From Glaciihabitans sp. (GTDB lineage Bacteria > Actinomycetota > Actinomycetes > Actinomycetales > Microbacteriaceae), in contig JAODMY010000091.1 in the NCBI GenBank assembly GCA_025465535.1, positions 1 to 57,868 on the forward strand: a stretch of DNA of 57,868 nucleotides. The letters run 5' to 3'. Each line of letters opens with the position of its first letter. Position 1 is the first letter of the stretch. Under the pieces are notes generated by a model that made no database searches, was not told the origin of the DNA, and saw only the letters and a program-made list of their open reading frames with translations. Positions 54,281-57,868 of this stretch are shown here, one piece after another. A program made the translations under genes and the position numbers.

Positions 54281-55944
54281 ACCTCTCCCTCCCTCATCGG
54301 GATGCGCACGTCCAGGCGCTCGGCGACCTCGATGGCCTCGTCGTAACCGGCGTCCACATGCCGGATGACGCCCATCGCCGGATCGTTGCTGAGCACGCGT
54401 GCGAGCTTCTCGGCGGCGAGCGGCGTGCCGTCGGCGACGGTCACCTGTCCGGCGTGGATCGAGCGCCCGATGCCGACTCCCCCGCCGTGGTGGATCGAGA
54501 CCCAGGTCGCCCCCGACGACGTGTTCACGAGAGCGTTCAGGAGCGGCCAGTCGGCGATCGCATCCGATCCGTCCTTCATGGCTTCGGTCTCGCGGTACGG
54601 GGAGGCGACCGATCCGGAGTCGAGATGATCGCGGCCGATGACGACGGGCGCCGACAGCTCGCCGGATGCCACCATGTCGTTGAACTTCAGCCCGGCGCGA
54701 TCGCGCTCGCCGTAGCCGAGCCAGCAGATCCGGGCGGGCAGGCCCTGGAAGTGCACGCGTTCCTGCGCCATCCGGATCCACTTGGCGAGCGACTCGTTCT
54801 CCGGGAACAGCTCGAGCACCGCGCGGTCGGTCTTGTAGATGTCCTCAGGGTCTCCGCTGAGCGCGGCCCAGCGGAACGGCCCCTTGCCCTCCGAGAACAG
54901 CGGACGGATGTACGCGGGCACGAACCCGGGGAACGCGAACGCATCCGCGTACCCGGCGGTCTTCGCCTCGGTGCGGATGTTGTTGCCGTAGTCGAACACC
55001 TCGGCACCGGCGTTCTGGAAGCCGACCATCGCCTCGACCTGCTTCGCCATCGAGTGGCGGGCGGCATCCGCGAACCCGATGGGATCGGCATCCCGCTTCG
55101 CGTGCCACTCCTCGAATGAATATGCCAATGGCAGGTACGCGAGCGGATCGTGCGCGCTGGTCTGGTCGGTCACTATGTCGATCTCGGCGTTCATTGCCAG
55201 CAGCTGCGGGAAGACGGATGCCGCGTTCCCGAGCAGCCCGATCGACAGCGCCTTCCTCGCATCGCGAGCCGCGTACGCCAGCTCGAGCGCGTGCGCGATC
55301 GATCTCGCCTCGACGTCGAGATAGCCGTGCTCGATGCGGCGGGCGATGCGCGACGGATCGACATCCACGCAGATCGCGACGCCGTCGTTCATGGTCACCG
55401 CGAGCGGTTGCGCGCCGCCCATGCCGCCGAGTCCGCCGGTGAGGGTGATGGTGCCGGCGAGCGTTCCACCAAACCTCTTTGCGGCCACGGCGGAGAACGT
55501 CTCGTAGGTTCCCTGCAGGATGCCCTGGGTACCGATGTAGATCCACGATCCGGCGGTCATCTGGCCGTACATCGTCAGTCCGAGCTGCTCGAGGCGACGG
55601 AACTCGTCCCAGTTCGCCCAGTCGCCGACAAGGTTCGAGTTCGCGAGCAACACGCGCGGCGCCCACTCGTGCGTCTGCAGCACGCCGACCGGTTTGCCCG
55701 ACTGCACGAGCATGGTCTCGTCACCCTTGAGCGTCGTCAGCGTGCGAACGATGGCGTCGAAGCTGTTCCAGTCGCGGGCCGCCTTGCCCGTGCCGCCGTA
55801 GACGACGAGCTTGTCCGGATGCTCCGCAACTTCGGGGTCGAGGTTGTTCTGCAGCATCCGAAGCGCCGCCTCCTGCGGCCAGCCAAGGGTGTGAAGTTCG
55901 GTTCCGCGATGCGCCCTGACCGGGCGTGGGCCGCTGATCGTCAT
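54277..55944 (-). CDS. hutU: Urocanate hydratase
   Basis: Second step of histidine degradation: urocanate to imidazolonepropionate, with tightly bound NAD. 555 residues, the family length. Seen are [54 protein letters not shown]-type region (here [20 protein letters not shown]) and [14 protein letters not shown] with [23 protein letters not shown]-like sequence. ATG 55944 overlaps the hutH stop. Confidence 0.96.
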   Translation of the reverse strand: MTISGPRPVRAHRGTELHTLGWPQEAALRMLQNNLDPEVAEHPDKLVVYGGTGKAARDWNSFDAIVRTLTTLKGDETMLVQSGKPVGVLQTHEWAPRVLLANSNLVGDWANWDEFRRLEQLGLTMYGQMTAGSWIYIGTQGILQGTYETFSAVAAKRFGGTLAGTITLTGGLGGMGGAQPLAVTMNDGVAICVDVDPSRIARRIEHGYLDVEARSIAHALELAYAARDARKALSIGLLGNAASVFPQLLAMNAEIDIVTDQTSAHDPLAYLPLAYSFEEWHAKRDADPIGFADAARHSMAKQVEAMVGFQNAGAEVFDYGNNIRTEAKTAGYADAFAFPGFVPAYIRPLFSEGKGPFRWAALSGDPEDIYKTDRAVLELFPENESLAKWIRMAQERVHFQGLPARICWLGYGERDRAGLKFNDMVASGELSAPVVIGRDHLDSGSVASPYRETEAMKDGSDAIADWPLLNALVNTSSGATWVSIHHGGGVGIGRSIHAGQVTVADGTPLAAEKLARVLSNDPAMGVIRHVDAGYDEAIEVAERLDVRIPMREGEV

Positions 55945-57491
55945 ACGAGCACTCCCCCAGCTTCGGACACCACGGATGCCGCGGCGGCCAGCAAAGACCC
56001 GTTCCGCACCGCGGCGACAGCGGCGGCGATCTCGGGTGCGAGGTACCGGTCGGTGGCCGGCCCCGGGGTGGTCTCCCGCAGCTTGGCGACGACGGCCGCG
56101 GACACGGCCGCTGGCTCGATCGGCTTGCGCAGATCCATGGCACGGGCGCTCGTCAACAACTCGATCGCGATCACGCGCGTTACGCCGTCGATCGATCGAC
56201 GAAGCTTGCGTGCCGCACTCCAGCCCATGGACACATGATCCTCCTGCATGGCCGACGACGGAATGGAGTCGACGGATGCCGGATTCGCCAGCCGCTTCAG
56301 CTCGCTCACGATCCCCGCCTGCGTGTACTGCGCGATCATGTGCCCTGAGTCGACGCCGGGATCATCGGCGAGGAACGCGTTCAGCCCGTGATTGCGCGCG
56401 ACGTCAAGAAAGCGATCGGTCCGGCGCTCGCTCATGCTCGCGAGGTCGGCTGTGACGATCGCCAGGAAGTCGAGGACGTAGCCGACCGGAGCGCCGTGGA
56501 AGTTGCCGTTGGACTCGACCCGGCCGTCCAGCGTCACGACGGGGTTGTCGACGGCGGAAGCGAGTTCCCGAGTGGCGACCGCCGCGGCGTGGTCTATCGT
56601 GTCGCGGACGGCGCCGTGAACCTGCGGGGCACAGCGCAGCGAGTAGGCATCCTGCACCCTGGTGAAGCCGTCTGGATGCGAGAGCATGGGCGATCCGCTG
56701 AGCACCACGCGCATGTTGGCGGCGGAGTCGCGCTGGCCGGGATGCGGGCGCAGCTCCTGCAGGTCGGAGGCGAACACGGCATCCGTGCCTCGAAGCCCCT
56801 CGACGCTCATGGCGGCCGCGAGGTCGGCCGTCGTGACGAGCGCGCGGAGGTCGTGGATCGCGAGGACGAGCATCCCGAGCATGCCGTCCGTGCCGTTGAT
56901 GAGCGCGAGGCCCTCCTTCTCGCGGAGGACGAGCGGCTCGATACCGGCCTCGGCGAGCGCGGCCGATGCCGGCGTGAGCACCCCGTCGGCGTCGCGGACC
57001 TCGCCCTCGCCGAGCAGCGCGAGCGCGCAGTGCGCCAGCGGCGCGAGATCGCCGGAGCAGCCGAGGCTGCCGTACTCCATCACGACCGGCGTGATGCCGG
57101 CGTTGAGCACGGCGGCGTAGGTCTCGGCGACAACGGGCCGCACGCCCGTTCGGCCCGTGGCGAGCGTCGACAGTCGCAGCAGCATGAGCGCCCGGACGAC
57201 CTCACGCTCGACCTCTGGACCGGATCCCGCGGCGTGGCTGCGCACGAGCGAGCGCTGCAACTGCGCACGCCGTTCGACCGGGATCTGCTTGCTCGCCAGC
57301 GCCCCGAAGCCGGTCGAGATGCCGTAGTGCGGCGCGCTGTCGGATGCCAGTGCCTCGATGATCGCGCGGCTCTCGGCCATCGCGGCGAGCGCCTCCGGAT
57401 CCAGCTCGATCCGTGCGCCCTCCCGCGCGACTGCTACCACCTCTGAAAACGAAGGAGATCCGACGCCGAGCAGCACTGAAGTGGGTTTCAT
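55941..57491 (-). CDS. hutH: Histidine ammonia-lyase
   Basis: First step: histidine to urocanate and ammonia. 516 residues. The MIO cofactor tripeptide is Cys145-Ser146-Gly147 in [14 protein letters not shown] rather than the Ala-Ser-Gly of most enzymes; CSG is known from actinobacterial HutH. Other marks: [24 protein letters not shown] and [21 protein letters not shown]. The frame extends upstream, but ATG 57491 matches the family start. It heads the five-gene operon and is divergent from the IclR gene. Confidence 0.96.
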   Translation of the reverse strand: MKPTSVLLGVGSPSFSEVVAVAREGARIELDPEALAAMAESRAIIEALASDSAPHYGISTGFGALASKQIPVERRAQLQRSLVRSHAAGSGPEVEREVVRALMLLRLSTLATGRTGVRPVVAETYAAVLNAGITPVVMEYGSLGCSGDLAPLAHCALALLGEGEVRDADGVLTPASAALAEAGIEPLVLREKEGLALINGTDGMLGMLVLAIHDLRALVTTADLAAAMSVEGLRGTDAVFASDLQELRPHPGQRDSAANMRVVLSGSPMLSHPDGFTRVQDAYSLRCAPQVHGAVRDTIDHAAAVATRELASAVDNPVVTLDGRVESNGNFHGAPVGYVLDFLAIVTADLASMSERRTDRFLDVARNHGLNAFLADDPGVDSGHMIAQYTQAGIVSELKRLANPASVDSIPSSAMQEDHVSMGWSAARKLRRSIDGVTRVIAIELLTSARAMDLRKPIEPAAVSAAVVAKLRETTPGPATDRYLAPEIAAAVAAVRNGSLLAAAASVVSEAGGVLV

Positions 57492-57522
57492 GACGTGATT
57501 CAACTCCGAACTCCTTCGTTTT
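57443..57522. repeat. Second inverted pair of the CTGAAAACGAAGGAG motif, at the hutH-iclR junction
   Basis: CTGAAAACGAAGGAG at 57443-57457 (within the hutH 5' coding region) faces CTCCTTCGTTTT at 57511-57522; the flanking CCACC is also mirrored. The right arm overlaps the region where a -35 of the iclR gene would be. Confidence 0.75.
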
Positions 57523-57539
57523 GGGTGGTGGCTGAGGCA

Positions 57540-57545
57540 TATGCT
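57540..57545 (+). promoter_or_regulatory. Candidate -10 element (TATGCT) of the iclR gene
   Basis: TATGCT ends 7 bases before the ATG at 57553 (leaderless geometry). Confidence 0.45.
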
Positions 57546-57552
57546 GTCTGGG

Positions 57553-57868
57553 ATGTCAGACAGTGCTGCGCCCATCCCACCGGTGCCCAACATCACGTCG
57601 CCCAACATCGTGACGCCCAACATCCCGGCGGCACGCAACGCCCTCCGCGTCCTGACCTACCTGGCCAGTCGCAGCGGAGCGGTTAGCGCCTCAACCCTCG
57701 CCCGCGCCCTCGACCTGCCGCGCTCGTCCGCCTACCAACTCCTTGCCGTGATGATGGATGAGGGATTCGTCGTGCACTACCCCGAGGACCAGGCCTACGG
57801 ACTCAGCACTCTCCTTCCCGAAATCGGAACGTCGGCGCTGCGCACCACGCGCCTCGGACGGCTCGCGG
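57553..57868 (+). CDS. IclR family transcriptional regulator, 5' part (continues beyond window)
   Basis: The frame from ATG 57553 stays open to the right edge, about 105 residues. After a repetitive N-terminus (PNITSPNIVTPNIP, from three CCCAACATC repeats) comes a winged HTH: ARNALRVLTYLASRSGAVSASTLARALDLPRSSAYQLLAVMMDEGFVV, then YPEDQAYGLSTLLPEIGTSAL, as in IclR proteins. Divergent placement 61 bases from hutH makes it the likely controller of the hut operon. The ligand-binding domain is outside. Confidence 0.88.
   Translation, partial: MSDSAAPIPPVPNITSPNIVTPNIPAARNALRVLTYLASRSGAVSASTLARALDLPRSSAYQLLAVMMDEGFVVHYPEDQAYGLSTLLPEIGTSALRTTRLGRLA

Overview
The window is high-GC actinobacterial DNA with dense, coding-biased genes, frequent GTG starts, ATGA/GTGA stop-start overlaps, two ClpP paralogues, a group II truncated haemoglobin, DUF2510 mini-proteins and a bkd/acc layout like that of Mycobacterium tuberculosis. 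Gene content and the many leaderless-looking starts suggest a member of the Micrococcales, most likely Microbacteriaceae; the family call is an inference. I see no phage, insertion sequence, CRISPR array or plasmid gene. It reads as chromosomal core with accessory genes between.

Layout. 1-9.9 kb: 3' part of valS, small unknown proteins, an M3 oligopeptidase, a HhH-GPD repair protein, a luciferase-like monooxygenase, a sigma factor overlapping an unknown membrane-anchored protein, and benE. 10-15.4 kb: proteostasis block clpX, a CopC-like protein on the other strand, clpP2-clpP1, tig, tRNA-Pro. 15.5-25.3 kb: a DUF2510 protein, tRNA-Gly, a methyltransferase, DedA, a VOC-protein remnant, a possible leader RNA before an MFS transporter and FMN monooxygenase pair, a K+ channel, HD protein plus HutD, an acyltransferase, an acetamidase, an SDR enzyme. 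25.4-31.7 kb: two tandem DUF2510 mini-genes with a shared structured leader, amidohydrolase-paiB-nei, rpiB, a membrane protein, a DinB-like protein, a MOSC protein. 31.8-38.7 kb: unknown gene, pepN, an ABC transporter, mscS-glbO. 38.7-46 kb: a leucine-catabolism operon (HMG-CoA-lyase-like CitE protein, MaoC hydratase, a shrunken CoA-transferase beta subunit, acyl-CoA dehydrogenase, biotin carboxylase, carboxyltransferase) with a divergent TetR gene and two matching operator-like sites. 46.3-57.9 kb: VOC protein, the branched-chain ketoacid dehydrogenase operon (bkdABC), the complete histidine-utilisation operon hutHU-M20 hydrolase-hutFI, and the start of a divergent IclR regulator.

How they fit. 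bkdABC converts branched-chain 2-ketoacids to acyl-CoAs; the acyl-CoA dehydrogenase, carboxylase, MaoC and CitE proteins can carry isovaleryl-CoA to acetoacetate and acetyl-CoA; the hut operon takes histidine to glutamate; PepN and the M3 peptidase supply amino acids. The window's end is thus an amino-acid catabolism region. The order valS, clpX, clpP, tig, nei, rpiB, pepN, glbO, bkd, citE-acc parallels the M. tuberculosis Rv2448c-Rv2506 region.

Most novel signals: (1) the shared leader of the two DUF2510 mini-genes, with two hairpins that differ by compensatory changes; (2) an internally deleted ScoB-like protein kept in frame inside the leucine operon; (3) a three-copy family of about 66-base palindromes at gene ends, plus several unrelated intergenic palindromes; (4) a possible leader RNA before the transporter-monooxygenase pair.
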